From the NCBI GenBank assembly GCA_902569115.1, contig CACFTI010000021.1, forward strand, positions 1 through 40,665: a DNA stretch of 40,665 bases, given 5' to 3'. Origin of the DNA: an uncultured Verrucomicrobiota bacterium (GTDB lineage: Bacteria > Verrucomicrobiota > Verrucomicrobiia > Opitutales > Seribacteraceae). Shown piece after piece: positions 24,401 to 32,136 of this stretch. The first letter of the stretch is position 1. Every line of letters begins with the position of its first letter. The notes under the pieces were generated by a model. That model saw only the letters and a list, made by a program, of their open reading frames with translations. It did not search any database and was not told the origin of the DNA. Position numbers and translations under genes: made by a program.

Positions 24401-27400
24401 ATGTACTATTATTTTCTTTCATTGAGTAGGTCACAAATCCACCTATTTCAGTAGGGCTACTTCCCTCACGAATAACAGGAGCATCCGAAACATCCTTTAC
24501 ATGGAATTCAATGGTGATATTTGCATCCTGGGGATTAGCCACATCATCATCAGTCGCGGTAACAGTGAGATAATTAATGCCTACAAAATTGGAATCAGGG
24601 ACATACTTTATGATTCCACTTATTTGGCCAAAAATGGGAAAGGTTCCATTATGATCAACGGCCAAGTCACGAGTATATGAGATGGTCACAGGTCCCACAG
24701 ATGCTTCAGGATCCCTTACATAATCTGCCAGAGAAAACTCATAAGAAGAATCCTCATCCAAGTCGAACTGAAGAAAAGTGATTTGATTATCCGATTCGTT
24801 GTCTTCGAAGAACTGAGGGGCTTCATTGGTGTCCTGTAAATCTATGGTAAAATTCCGGTCAGCATATCCACCTCTTTGATCTAAAACCCTCACTCCAATG
24901 TCATATTGGGATTGATATTCATAGTCAGAGAAAGAAAGGTTTGTAAAAGAGAGTATACCCGTACCAGAATCTAGGGAGAATGCGTTCGTATCACCGCTTA
25001 ATTTCTGCCAAATCAGCTGATCGGGGCCTCCACCGCCAAAATTATCCTCATCCTGAACATACTGTGAAAGATCCATATCCGAATTGGTTAGATCTGTTTC
25101 ATTTACTTGAATTGATGCAGGAGTGGTTAGCAAAAAAACTGGCTCATCATTATCATCGCCTACAATTACCGTAAATACCTGTGCTGTAGTGTATCCTCCA
25201 ACCTCTGCATCTGAAATTCTAACCTCCACAGAATAGGTGTTATTTTTATCTCCCTGTTCACTTCCATCCAAAGGGTTCTCGAAATCAGGAGCAGATTTGA
25301 ATTTCAGTTGACTGGTTGGAGAAGCCGTCGAAGAATTAATATCCAGTTGAAATTTATCGTAATCCTTAGTTGGTGATATACTCCAATAAAATGAGGTGAC
25401 TCCTTCCGCGTCATTACCAGAGAGATTAGAAACAAAAGTTTGGTTTTCTAATACATTAGGACTGAAGTTGATTGAATTTGAAAATGTCGGTGCATCATCA
25501 ACATTTTGAATAATAAAATCGATATACAAATATAAGGATTTGCCCGTTGATTCCTTGGCTTCAAGAACAATGGAATAATTACCGTCGAAATTATCGTCCT
25601 GAGGAGATTCATAGTCTGGCAGGACTCCAGATTTGAATGTGATTTCAGCATATGCAAAGCTTGTTCCAATACCAAATGTAGCCAAATCAAAGTCTTCATT
25701 ATCCAAAACCTGCTCACCACCCCTGAAAGTAATCTCATCAATTGTGTCTCCATCCGCTTCTTCAAAATCTACCCTGACAAGAGAGGGATTGTTTTCATCT
25801 AGGTCTACTGTATAACGAACCTGATCCAAGGTTATAACTTCAGGAGGAGCAGGATCGATCGATGTTAGTCTTGGGGGGTCCGATACGGGAGTGAACTCAA
25901 CAATGAAGTTGAGTTCTCTAACCGCCACACCGTCGTAAATTTCAACCGTAAAAGTATCATCACCCGAAGATCCGTCATAATCAAAGAATGGCGTATAAGA
26001 AAAAGATGATGGTGATTGGCCAGTTCCGGAAATTGCTGCTTGACCAAAATCCCCATCCTGTCCCGATTTCATTCGCCAAATTAAACTAGATTGCTGACCT
26101 GCATCAACATCGGAAGCGATTAGATTAAAAGTTGAAGAAACATCGCTGCTCCACACCCAATTCGTATCCTCTGTTACATATATTTTATGTTGATAGTCAC
26201 TCTCACTCAATGGCTCACTTAAGGTAGGCAATTCATTGACATTTGTTACTGTTACATTTACATTAACAGAATCGGTGTTTACATTTAAATCGTTTGGATC
26301 GCTAGTATCTCTAACCTCAACAACAATGTTGTATTCATTATCACCCTCTAAATTATTCGCAGTAGGGTAACCAGTTTCATCGGTTGGACCTTCATAATTT
26401 GGAGCACTTTTGAAAGTGAGAACACCCGTATTGGAAATTTCAAAAAACTCTTCGTCATTTCCGCTAATTTCATAATAAATTCGAGCCCCTTCCGTCGATG
26501 AAGAGTTGTTGTCGATTCTGTTTCCATTATTTGCAGTCGAATCTGCATCTGTGGGATTAAAATCGTGAAGAGTACCTGCTTGATTCTCACTCCAACTTAC
26601 ACTGATGGTTGAGGAACCTTCGTTTAAAGAAATCGGATCGTCGTAAACACCATCAATGGTAAATGTTATGTCAATAGTATCATTGGTGTAGTAAGTTCCG
26701 TCGTAAGCACTGAAAGAAATCGTTTGAGTGCCATAATCATTGGCATCAGGTATAAAATCAAAATTAATATTAGAAGAAGATGCAATCGGGGCAGCTGTGA
26801 GAGTATTCTCAGCCAGAGAAGTGCCATTTAATTTAACAATTCCCCCAATGTTTGCATCTCCGGTAAAACTATATTTCCAATACAGATTGGAACCCTCTGG
26901 ATCATTAGCCTGTATTTGTATGGGTTGGAAATCTTGTTTAGTCTCAGTATCTTCATCCTCATTTAATGATTTCGCTACAGTCGTGGCAGATGTAATGACT
27001 GGACGCTCATTAACATCAAGGAGATTAATTGTGACATTTTCCAGGATTTGAGCAGGGTTAGGACCATCATCTGCCAACGCTAAATCGAAAACAAAACTTG
27101 TCTGACCACTTGGGGGTGTTTCATAATTAAAAGTAAGATTATTTTTGAGTGCAATTCTGAAATAATAAGTCGAACCAATAGTTTGAAAGTATTGAATTTC
27201 GAACCAGTCGTCATCGTTTGGATAAGAGGCGTCTTCCTGTATAGTTAAAGTTAATTCGCCTTGGGCAGCATCCGAATCGTAATCCACAGCGGTAAAAACT
27301 AGTGTGCTGTCTGTATTTTGATTTTCAGGAAGATTTTTAGTTGTGGGAATTGTTCCCCATTCTGGAGGATTATTTACTGGTGTTATATCGATTATAAAAT

Positions 27401-27722
27401 AAAAATCTTCAGTCGTTCCTCCATCCACGAGTGCCTTCCAATTAAATTGATTTGATTCCTCAGAATAATTAACGGGAGTATACTGAAGATTTTGAGTTCC
27501 AAAGCCGCCTGTAATGGCACCACGGGATGGATCCCCACTAGAGACATTAACATCCCAGGCTACAATTGTAGCACCGGATGGTGTCAGGGCTGGTAATGAA
27601 AAAGAAAGAGTTTGTTCATTACCTGGATAACTCTCATTGGCAGTATAATTAGCAGCACGCCATTGCGTTTGTGCATGCACGCGAAAAAGCATCATGGTCA
27701 GCAATAAAAATATAAACTGCAT
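18453..27722 (-). CDS. Giant secreted cadherin-like / FG-GAP / LamG protein with W-rich C-terminus
   Basis: This 3089-residue protein is presumed to be a surface or extracellular adhesin. A signal peptide covers residues 1-17 (cut after VHA). Most of the chain is cadherin-type repeats, about a dozen of which carry the motif P-D-[FYH]-E-x-P-x-D followed by N-x-Y-x-V (for example PPDYENPTD, APDFEDPSD). They are interspersed with about seven tandem-95-like repeats (FSYVPNQDFYGNDSF, LEYTPSSTFLGLDSF). Residues about 1450-1870 hold five FG-GAP/VCBS calcium loops (GDFNKDGYEDI, NDLDQDGDLDLV, GDMDGDSYNDL, ADVDNSGSLDIL, YDFTSDGRMDLV). Residues about 2218-2472 hold a LamG-like domain (LLLWLDADD, SFDGIDDELEAF). 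Both seem inserted within cadherin repeats. The W-rich module at about 2930-3025 matches the 1489-residue protein. Acidic composition and Asp loops imply calcium dependence. No enzymatic domain was seen. Confidence 0.9.
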   Translation of the reverse strand: MQFIFLLLTMMLFRVHAQTQWRAANYTANESYPGNEQTLSFSLPALTPSGATIVAWDVNVSSGDPSRGAITGGFGTQNLQYTPVNYSEESNQFNWKALVDGGTTEDFYFIIDITPVNNPPEWGTIPTTKNLPENQNTDSTLVFTAVDYDSDAAQGELTLTIQEDASYPNDDDWFEIQYFQTIGSTYYFRIALKNNLTFNYETPPSGQTSFVFDLALADDGPNPAQILENVTINLLDVNERPVITSATTVAKSLNEDEDTETKQDFQPIQIQANDPEGSNLYWKYSFTGDANIGGIVKLNGTSLAENTLTAAPIASSSNINFDFIPDANDYGTQTISFSAYDGTYYTNDTIDITFTIDGVYDDPISLNEGSSTISVSWSENQAGTLHDFNPTDADSTANNGNRIDNNSSSTEGARIYYEISGNDEEFFEISNTGVLTFKSAPNYEGPTDETGYPTANNLEGDNEYNIVVEVRDTSDPNDLNVNTDSVNVNVTVTNVNELPTLSEPLSESDYQHKIYVTEDTNWVWSSDVSSTFNLIASDVDAGQQSSLIWRMKSGQDGDFGQAAISGTGQSPSSFSYTPFFDYDGSSGDDTFTVEIYDGVAVRELNFIVEFTPVSDPPRLTSIDPAPPEVITLDQVRYTVDLDENNPSLVRVDFEEADGDTIDEITFRGGEQVLDNEDFDLATFGIGTSFAYAEITFKSGVLPDYESPQDDNFDGNYSIVLEAKESTGKSLYLYIDFIIQNVDDAPTFSNSINFSPNVLENQTFVSNLSGNDAEGVTSFYWSISPTKDYDKFQLDINSSTASPTSQLKFKSAPDFENPLDGSEQGDKNNTYSVEVRISDAEVGGYTTAQVFTVIVGDDNDEPVFLLTTPASIQVNETDLTNSDMDLSQYVQDEDNFGGGGPDQLIWQKLSGDTNAFSLDSGTGILSFTNLSFSDYEYQSQYDIGVRVLDQRGGYADRNFTIDLQDTNEAPQFFEDNESDNQITFLQFDLDEDSSYEFSLADYVRDPEASVGPVTISYTRDLAVDHNGTFPIFGQISGIIKYVPDSNFVGINYLTVTATDDDVANPQDANITIEFHVKDVSDAPVIREGSSPTEIGGFVTYSMKENNSTWKMELNASDLYDNPPAASMYWSLSGNDSSLFKLTPTEGNLTTLTLRSPPNFEEPNDFDTDKTYDVTVIVTDSDSSSGSFDLQLNYLDDDEMATFDYGDGNFSVVYKDAGSLQEASMHTSFFEVQARDIDVSPSGYENAIIYALTPFDPGNNDNNASIFSIDAVTGRISVISPLDFENGQGTVRDDNNSYVLEVSATTDALDPHQVTHLVYLSITNLVEPPVFDAGSAVTTSTNENDFGLTQIDISTEDSGSVLELEISGGDDQEFFTLNVVTNELSFITPPDYENPTDSGGVNTYNVQVRIKGTTITQDLTFNILEANDAPIIENTGLTQVIVDEKTGFVVDIEVSDQDSDLHRHDLLYHTSDGEIRFFAHTGDDSTITNSYTSGLWTTADDTLTPSLLVHGDFNKDGYEDIIVLEKSNSQIRHLQFDFASGSFLSQPSLTSNTQPAYAKANDLDQDGDLDLVVSFVGSDPDIISLYKNDGTGSFTGPSTLWTSDYSSSGQELVHFAIGDMDGDSYNDLILSRRLDSDSEGLVSLLLNDGSATFESTPNVDFQTDLGILKPSFVELADVDNSGSLDILVAGEDAITLLYNNGMGTNDKLSVTSKNIGQFDGDGFQVKAYDFTSDGRMDLVYTTGDFNSADGIRSRMKVLVQDSSGDFAEPTQVLPLHSDTNKALYRPENIEIYPAGTDTGVCIVFTDGATGYLSLYEAHATNDGSFKDPVLLAGTSNPESGSTIESIALVDLEGKSELFSYSFDGGDDELLFDEIRFKDDGKLYFKTLPDHENPTDYGTDNFYEVIVKVGDASGGSTTKKVTVYVKDVNDDPVISSSSKYPGPTGSSPSDKWDFPLTVTENTIGEIADINASNDEDDETVSFSISGGLDAQLFDINATSGSLIFLSAPDFEDPSDNGADNTYEVIVKATDSGTNPGYDEQNITIEIKNGPEPASFDVNTVTSYEIEEDTILWSHVITATDDAGNLSFGLSANPYSISMEPTSGDANFDANNSFSYVPNQDFYGNDSFKIAVTNQSGQTGELEIIVQVNPVNDPPSLISNSLYDLPESQQNIAILSATDDTSGDLSWSWSDPNFSDTVFSLTSSGELKFRDPKGVDFENPSKSIEDFLPTDATNLLLWLDADDNTTMFANASSNNPQLALSTVGRWKDKSGLDNNVSQTSPAERPTLVKNSINGLPAVSFDGIDDELEAFSNRLGLPANPDLMILMVSSIDVNKSITDRVFQLGYGPNGKLSLSAGTGGWAWRFGDGGVVFGTVATSPGLQVWERSSGTDYESSKMFINGTEVPGTSSSGSNLPTDTSQYLQIGHPSFAGKIGEFIVLNSTSSIDRQKLEGYLAHKWGLTTSLPDSHPHKYTYPSHIKWERSVRITDAAGIYSDHNFTIRVANNNDNVPVINNTQLQGTTKILHNESSHLVIDLNVTDADGDKLEYEIVGGIDKDRFLDLNMSESSMLAFGSADPDFPSLDQPEDLPVGSEDNIYEVEIEIRDGDPTHTISLALQVEIVKPYVVVDGQEITSGTIELTGTKGVYENNASVVYLGKSELWDNDVTFTTTGGSGINQSLFEVNASTNLLQFISPPDYETPLGVLDESGNPSNLYEVDVVGIDELGYKSVLSLKIEVLPVNEPPGLTTDTITLAEESYWEGALQISDPEDPSAVFDFVIKSSPVNGVFSSNENGTYRYEPKRDFFGTDRMIFSVQDQTLVQDYTLTFVVTPVEDPPQAAEDIFTYKPSYGDSIELKVLANDSNFPDSNDSTGLFIASFGQAEHGTISTIDSQTLEYTPSSTFLGLDSFQYTLQESSGFQSTGTAYIVVHEVATLPNWKFLKNFGFYIESPQNWIFHNDLGWLYILEVSKIESVTWMWQQDIGWFWTGERYAPDAYLNDFTSWFTFTTNQSQSLTWPIYNQDAGEWLSQENFEDAQYKIVTQKIVNDIASMSVEDKIKYIEESSHFTADQKNAIKFEFLFKGYSRTLTFLTAGTSPG

Positions 27723-27778
27723 TTAATATATACCATGACTACAACCCAGGAGGGCTTTTCTTGATGAGAACCAAGCTA

Positions 27779-27847
27779 ATTTCATTAAAATTTTGCAAAA
27801 TAGGAAAGTCGCATAATCGGACAAAATAACTAAATCTTTAATGAAAT
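27779..27847. promoter_or_regulatory. 11-bp inverted repeat in the divergent intergenic region
   Basis: ATTTCATTAAA (27779-27789) and TTTAATGAAAT (27837-27847) are perfect inverted copies 47 bases apart. The 12-base palindrome ATTTTGCAAAAT (27790-27801) adjoins the left arm. They lie in the 257-base gap between the giant protein (minus) and the symporter genes (plus), where promoters for both must sit. The remainder of the gap shows nothing else I can support. The AT-richness makes chance matches likely, so this is only a candidate regulatory region. Confidence 0.25.
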
Positions 27848-27979
27848 ATGCGAATTAGTTGTTAGTAATGCAAATCATTTTAATTTTAATCATAAGGTTC
27901 AACTCAATACCGACTTGCGTCAAAAAAATTATTTTCTTGTACATCTCAAATCAGATGAAATTGTTGAGGTATTCAGCCC

Positions 27980-28252
27980 ATGAAAAACGATTCCTCTTCG
28001 ATCGCTTCCAATTATTGGAAAAAAAGCCTCAGCCTGGTAGCAAAACTTCTTAGCGTTTGGTTCCTTGTATCTTTTGGATGCGGAATCCTGTTTAAGGAGC
28101 AACTCGACCAATTTTCGATCGGTGGGGCCCCCCTTGGTTTTTGGATGGCTCAGCAGGGATCGATCATTTGTTTTGTAATCCTACTCATTCTCTACGCATA
28201 TTTAATGAATAAGCTGGATAAAGAGCATGGCTATGAAGAGGAGGGCGAATAA
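27980..28252 (+). CDS. DUF4212 small subunit of sodium:solute symporter
   Basis: This 90-residue membrane protein has two hydrophobic helices ([21 protein letters not shown] and [20 protein letters not shown]) and the family's [19 protein letters not shown] and C-terminal [10 protein letters not shown] features. DUF4212 proteins are encoded just before VC_2705-type symporters and are thought to be their small partner. Here the TAA stop and the ATG of the symporter share one base (TAATG), so translation is coupled, supporting a two-subunit transporter. Confidence 0.92.
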   Translation: MKNDSSSIASNYWKKSLSLVAKLLSVWFLVSFGCGILFKEQLDQFSIGGAPLGFWMAQQGSIICFVILLILYAYLMNKLDKEHGYEEEGE

Positions 28253-30027
28253 TGGACCAGACTACATGGAACTTCATCTTTATCGGGATCACCTTTGGGA
28301 TTTACATAACCATTGCGATCTGGTCACGAGCCGCATCCACCAAAGAATACTACACAGCAAGCGGTAGCGTTTCGCCTTTCGCAAATGGTATGGCCACCGC
28401 GGCGGACTGGATGTCAGCCGCTACCTTCATTTCGATGGCGGGCGGGATCGCTGCCGCCGGATACGGGGCATCCAAATTTCTGATGGGCTGGACCGGTGGT
28501 TTTGTCCTGCTCACCACCCTGATGGTCCCTTATCTGCGAAAATTCGGCAAGGCAACCATCCCCGACTTCATTGGTGATCGTTATTACTCAGATACCGCCC
28601 GTCTGGTGGCTGTAATCTGTGCGATTTTCATATGCATGACCTACATCATGGGGCAAATGCGAGGGGTCGGGATCGTATTCTCACGCCTTTTTGACATCGA
28701 GATTTGGATGGGGGTTATTATCGGTGCCGGTATTGTCTTCTTTTACGCAGGACTCGGGGGAATGAAAGGAATCACCTATACCCAGGTTGCCCAGTACTGC
28801 GTGATGGTCTTTGCTTACACCATTCCGGTGTTTTTCATTTCCCTAATTATCACTGGTAATGCCATCCCCCAGTTCGGACTGGTGGGAGATTATGTAAAAG
28901 ATGGTGCTGAGCATGCCGTTCCACTAATTGATAAGATTAATCAAATCTCAGTCGATTTGGGCTTTTCCAAATACACCGAAAATACCAGTAACACTCTCGA
29001 TTTATTCTGTATTACTGCCGCCCTGATGGTGGGTACCGCTGGTCTACCGCATGTCATTGTCCGCTTTTTCACAGTTAAAAATGTGAAAGCAGTCCGAAAA
29101 TCTGCCTATTGGACTCTTAGTTTCATCGCCATCATCTACCTAACTGCTCCGGCCTTGGGTATGTTTGCCCGTACCAATTTCATCGAAGAAATTAACCAAA
29201 AAAAATATCAGGAAGCCCCCGAATGGTTTAAAAACTGGGAAGAGCAGGGAATGATTGCCTGGGTGGATAAGAACAACGACGGAATCATGCAATACCGGGC
29301 AGGTGATGTCTTTAGCGGAAAACCCTCTTTCGATGATTCAACCAGACAGGATGGTTCCCCGCGCACTGTCACCAATGAACTCTCTGCCTCTGAAAATGAA
29401 GTTTATTACGACAAGGACATCATCGTGCTGGCCAACCCGGAAATGGCTGGACTACCGCAATGGGTGATTGCCCTAGTAATGGCTGGATGCGTGGCCGCCG
29501 CCCTCTCCACAGCGGCGGGCTTACTCCTGGTGCTCTCCACTGCCATATCTCATGACCTGATGAAAAAAATCATCAATCCTGATATATCGGATCAGCAGGA
29601 AATGAAGTATGCTCGAATCGCTTCCTTTGGTGCCTTGGTAGTGGCCGCTTATTTTGGAATTAATCCACCATCCAGTTTCGTTGCCAAAACGGTGGCCTTT
29701 GCCTTTGGATTGGCGGCATCCTCCTTCTTCCCCACCCTGATCATGGGTATCTTTTCCAAGAATATAAACAAGGAGGGAGCGATTGCCGGCATGATCTGCG
29801 GAATCGGTTTTACCATGTCCTACATCATTTACTTTCAGTTCCTCACTGATTCCAAGGATTACTGGTTTGGTATATCACCCGAAGGGATTGGTTTTGTGGG
29901 TATGTTTATCAACTTCATCATCGCCTTTGCCGTAAGTTCGAGGACTGCCCCTCCCCCATCTGAGGTTCAGGAAATGGTGGAAAAAATCCGAATTCCCAAA
30001 GGTGCCGGCAAAGCAACCAGTCATTGA
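28252..30027 (+). CDS. Sodium:solute symporter, VC_2705 subfamily (acetate/ActP-like)
   Basis: This 591-residue inner-membrane protein has about 13 hydrophobic helices and SSS family marks. These are the N-terminal substrate and sodium region [25 protein letters not shown] (first half), a GWTGGFVLL helix, [19 protein letters not shown] and [16 protein letters not shown] soluble insertion at about residues 330-395 carries an Asp-rich loop ([14 protein letters not shown]), which is usual in the VC_2705 subgroup. The closest characterised relatives are acetate/glycolate permeases, so a small monocarboxylate is the best guess, but specificity is not readable. It works with the DUF4212 subunit encoded immediately upstream. 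A Gfo/Idh/MocA gene follows after 134 bases. Confidence 0.92.
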   Translation: MDQTTWNFIFIGITFGIYITIAIWSRAASTKEYYTASGSVSPFANGMATAADWMSAATFISMAGGIAAAGYGASKFLMGWTGGFVLLTTLMVPYLRKFGKATIPDFIGDRYYSDTARLVAVICAIFICMTYIMGQMRGVGIVFSRLFDIEIWMGVIIGAGIVFFYAGLGGMKGITYTQVAQYCVMVFAYTIPVFFISLIITGNAIPQFGLVGDYVKDGAEHAVPLIDKINQISVDLGFSKYTENTSNTLDLFCITAALMVGTAGLPHVIVRFFTVKNVKAVRKSAYWTLSFIAIIYLTAPALGMFARTNFIEEINQKKYQEAPEWFKNWEEQGMIAWVDKNNDGIMQYRAGDVFSGKPSFDDSTRQDGSPRTVTNELSASENEVYYDKDIIVLANPEMAGLPQWVIALVMAGCVAAALSTAAGLLLVLSTAISHDLMKKIINPDISDQQEMKYARIASFGALVVAAYFGINPPSSFVAKTVAFAFGLAASSFFPTLIMGIFSKNINKEGAIAGMICGIGFTMSYIIYFQFLTDSKDYWFGISPEGIGFVGMFINFIIAFAVSSRTAPPPSEVQEMVEKIRIPKGAGKATSH

Positions 30028-30108
30028 GGTGTTTTGGTCTGAGCTTTTTCGGAAAAAAAGTTACCTTCATAAGTATTTCTCTTTACACAAGCAGACGGCT
30101 TGAATTGG

Positions 30109-30129
30109 ATTTTGTGTGGTACACAAAAT
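30109..30129. promoter_or_regulatory. Palindromic operator-like site ATTTTGTGT-GGT-ACACAAAAT
   Basis: Nine-base arms (30109-30117 and 30121-30129) form a perfect inverted repeat across a three-base spacer. They are centred about 43 bases before the start codon of the Gfo/Idh/MocA gene at 30162. Size and symmetry fit a dimeric repressor site (for example GntR-type). A TTGAAT hexamer at 30100-30105 could be a -35 just upstream, so a bound repressor would overlap the promoter. No regulator gene lies nearby, and no second copy was noticed elsewhere in the window. Confidence 0.45.
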
Positions 30130-30161
30130 TTCCTAGAACAGTTGAATAGCCCATACAATCC

Positions 30162-31565
30162 ATGATCGAAACACGCAGAAAATTCCTCGCCCAATCCTCC
30201 GTCTTTGCCACCTTTGCGATAAGTGGCACGAAGTCATCCGGAAAAATCATTGGAGCCAATGAACGGGTCAATGTGGCTGTTTGCGGAATCAAGGGACGCG
30301 GGGCGTCTCATATCGGTGGGCACGGAAGGCAAAAGAATGTTACCATTTCACATTTGGTCGATCCAGATTCACGACTGTTTGAAGGACGCAAGAAATTCGT
30401 CCAAAGTAAATTCAAAAATACCCCTGAGTGCGTACAGGATGTTCGGAAAGTTCTCGATAATAAGGAAGTCGATGCAATCTCAATCGCCACGCCGAACCAC
30501 TGGCACAGTCTGATGTCAATCTGGGCATGCCAGGCAGGAAAAGATGTCTATGTCGAGAAACCCTTGAGTCACAATTTATTTGAAGGCCGTAAATTGGTGG
30601 AAGCGGCCAAAAAGTACAAATGCATCGTTCAGCACGGCACCCAAAACCGTTCCCTTCGTAAATGGTCCGATCTCGCCAAAGAGGTAGCATCCGGCAAAAA
30701 TGGAAAATTGGAAGTCGCTCTCGGCACCTGCCATAAGAGAAGAGGATCAATTGGGTTTAAGGATACCAAGAATCCTCCCAGCGAACTTGATTTTGATGTC
30801 TGGACGGGTCCTGCTGCGAAGGAAGATTTCCATGACAACCTCGTTCATTATAATTGGCATTGGTTTTGGAATTATGGAAACGGAGATATCGGAAACCAGG
30901 GGGTCCACCAGATGGACATTGCCCGGTGGATGATTCCCGGTGCCGTATGGCCTAAAAGCGTCATCTGCTTTGGCGGTCGCTTTGGCTACAAGGATCAGGC
31001 GGAGACGGCCAATACGCAACTTGCGATTTTTGATTACGGGGAATCCCTGCTCGTTTTTGATGTCCGCGGATTATCGGGGAAATCAAACATGGGTGTTTCC
31101 AATCATGTGTACTACGATAAAAATGCAAAACAGAAAAATACCGCCAGCCATGGCTTAAAAGGAATCAAGGATCCACTGGCGGATCGTGGAAAAGTCGATA
31201 TTTTTGAAAACTTCATCGAAGCAGTTCGTAACCGAAAAGAGGAGCACCTCGATGCTCATGTGTACGAAGGACATGTATCCAGCGGACTGTGCCACTTGGC
31301 CAATGTCTCCTATCGCCTCGGTGAAAAATCTTCCTTCAACAAGAAAAACAAATCCTTTGGTTCCAACAAGAAAGGTTACGAATATTTTGAGCGGATGCAG
31401 GAACATCTCAAGGAAAACGGACTCAACCTCGAGGAAACTGACTACATCGTAGGAAGAAACCTGGAATTTGATGCCAAGACCGAAACGATCAAAGGAGATG
31501 ACGAGGCCAATGCTCTATTGAGTCGCAACTACCGTTCCCCCTACATCGTACCCGAAAAGGTCTAG
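30162..31565 (+). CDS. Exported Gfo/Idh/MocA family oxidoreductase (Tat signal)
   Basis: This 467-residue NAD(P)-binding oxidoreductase starts with a Tat motif TRRKFLAQ and a short hydrophobic stretch (SSVFATFAISGT), suggesting export as a folded protein with bound cofactor. The Rossmann segment is VNVAVCGIKGRGASHIGGHG; the family motifs ATPNHWHSLMSIWACQAGK and VYVEKPLSHN follow, with the catalytic-type lysine in EKP. Further on, NGDIGNQGVHQMDIARWMI is typical of the long exported members common in Planctomycetota and Verrucomicrobiota. The substrate is unknown but is probably a sugar or glycoside. It sits between the symporter and RidA/SGNH genes, and a palindromic site lies just upstream. 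Only six bases separate its stop from the convergent ridA-like stop. Confidence 0.9.
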   Translation: MIETRRKFLAQSSVFATFAISGTKSSGKIIGANERVNVAVCGIKGRGASHIGGHGRQKNVTISHLVDPDSRLFEGRKKFVQSKFKNTPECVQDVRKVLDNKEVDAISIATPNHWHSLMSIWACQAGKDVYVEKPLSHNLFEGRKLVEAAKKYKCIVQHGTQNRSLRKWSDLAKEVASGKNGKLEVALGTCHKRRGSIGFKDTKNPPSELDFDVWTGPAAKEDFHDNLVHYNWHWFWNYGNGDIGNQGVHQMDIARWMIPGAVWPKSVICFGGRFGYKDQAETANTQLAIFDYGESLLVFDVRGLSGKSNMGVSNHVYYDKNAKQKNTASHGLKGIKDPLADRGKVDIFENFIEAVRNRKEEHLDAHVYEGHVSSGLCHLANVSYRLGEKSSFNKKNKSFGSNKKGYEYFERMQEHLKENGLNLEETDYIVGRNLEFDAKTETIKGDDEANALLSRNYRSPYIVPEKV

Positions 31566-31571
31566 AAGATC

Positions 31572-32036
31572 TTAATCTCGAATCTTTAAAATTCCTTCGA
31601 TTTCGACGGATGCTCCTCCGGGTAGTCCGGAAACCCCATAAGCACTGCGTACCCCCACGCCCAAGTCTTCGCCCCAAACTTCCTTAAACAGTTCACTGCA
31701 TCCATTAATAACGAGCGGATGTTCAGTATACGAATCCACCGCGTTGACCATTCCTAATAATTTCACGACCCGTTCGATCCGATCAATACTGCCTAGGTGG
31801 GCAGTGACCGATGCCAAAATATTAAGCCCCACAACACGAGCGGCTTCCTTACCCTTTTCCGTGCTGAAATCAGCTCCGAGTTTACCGGTGACCATACTGC
31901 CATCATTTTGGAGAGGCAGGTGTCCGGAAAAGTACAATAGGTTTTGATCGAGCATGACCGGTTTATATAGCCCTGCCGCTTTGGGTGCAGATGGAAGAAC
32001 AATGCCAAGTTCAGAAAGTTTTTCAGTTGGTTGCAT
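31572..32036 (-). CDS. RidA family protein (YjgF/YER057c/UK114-like)
   Basis: This 154-residue protein belongs to the RidA superfamily, whose classic members hydrolyse reactive enamine/imine intermediates released by PLP enzymes. The sequence shows LYFSGHLPLQNDGS, the central DRIERVVKLLGMVNAVDSY, and the C-terminal VGVRSAYGVSGLPGGASVEIEGIL. In the last of these the conserved arginine and the VEIE glutamate are present. It is longer at the N-terminus than the 128-residue archetype and resembles the YjgH/DUF-type subgroup, so its exact substrate is uncertain. It is encoded divergently from the SGNH gene across a 100-base gap with no clear promoter elements. Confidence 0.9.
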   Translation of the reverse strand: MQPTEKLSELGIVLPSAPKAAGLYKPVMLDQNLLYFSGHLPLQNDGSMVTGKLGADFSTEKGKEAARVVGLNILASVTAHLGSIDRIERVVKLLGMVNAVDSYTEHPLVINGCSELFKEVWGEDLGVGVRSAYGVSGLPGGASVEIEGILKIRD

Positions 32037-32136
32037 CGCGACAGGCTAAGGAAGATTCCTCACCATTCAAGTTTCGAAAATAGGGACTCCACATTTCAGC
32101 ATTGCCCCGATTCTAGAAATTGATTGCAAAGGAAGG

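Noticed and set aside
17366-27722. Idea of a type I or two-partner secretion system for the giant protein
   Set aside because: No ABC transporter, HlyD, TolC or TpsB-like gene was found in the window, so no named secretion type can be supported.
27859-28053. Short plus-strand frame before the DUF4212 gene
   Set aside because: It overlaps the start of the well-supported DUF4212 gene in another frame and has no recognisable features.
30040-30060. CTTTTT-CGG-AAAAAAG hairpin after the symporter as a terminator
   Set aside because: The stem is almost all A-T with no following T-run; stability would be too low to support a call.
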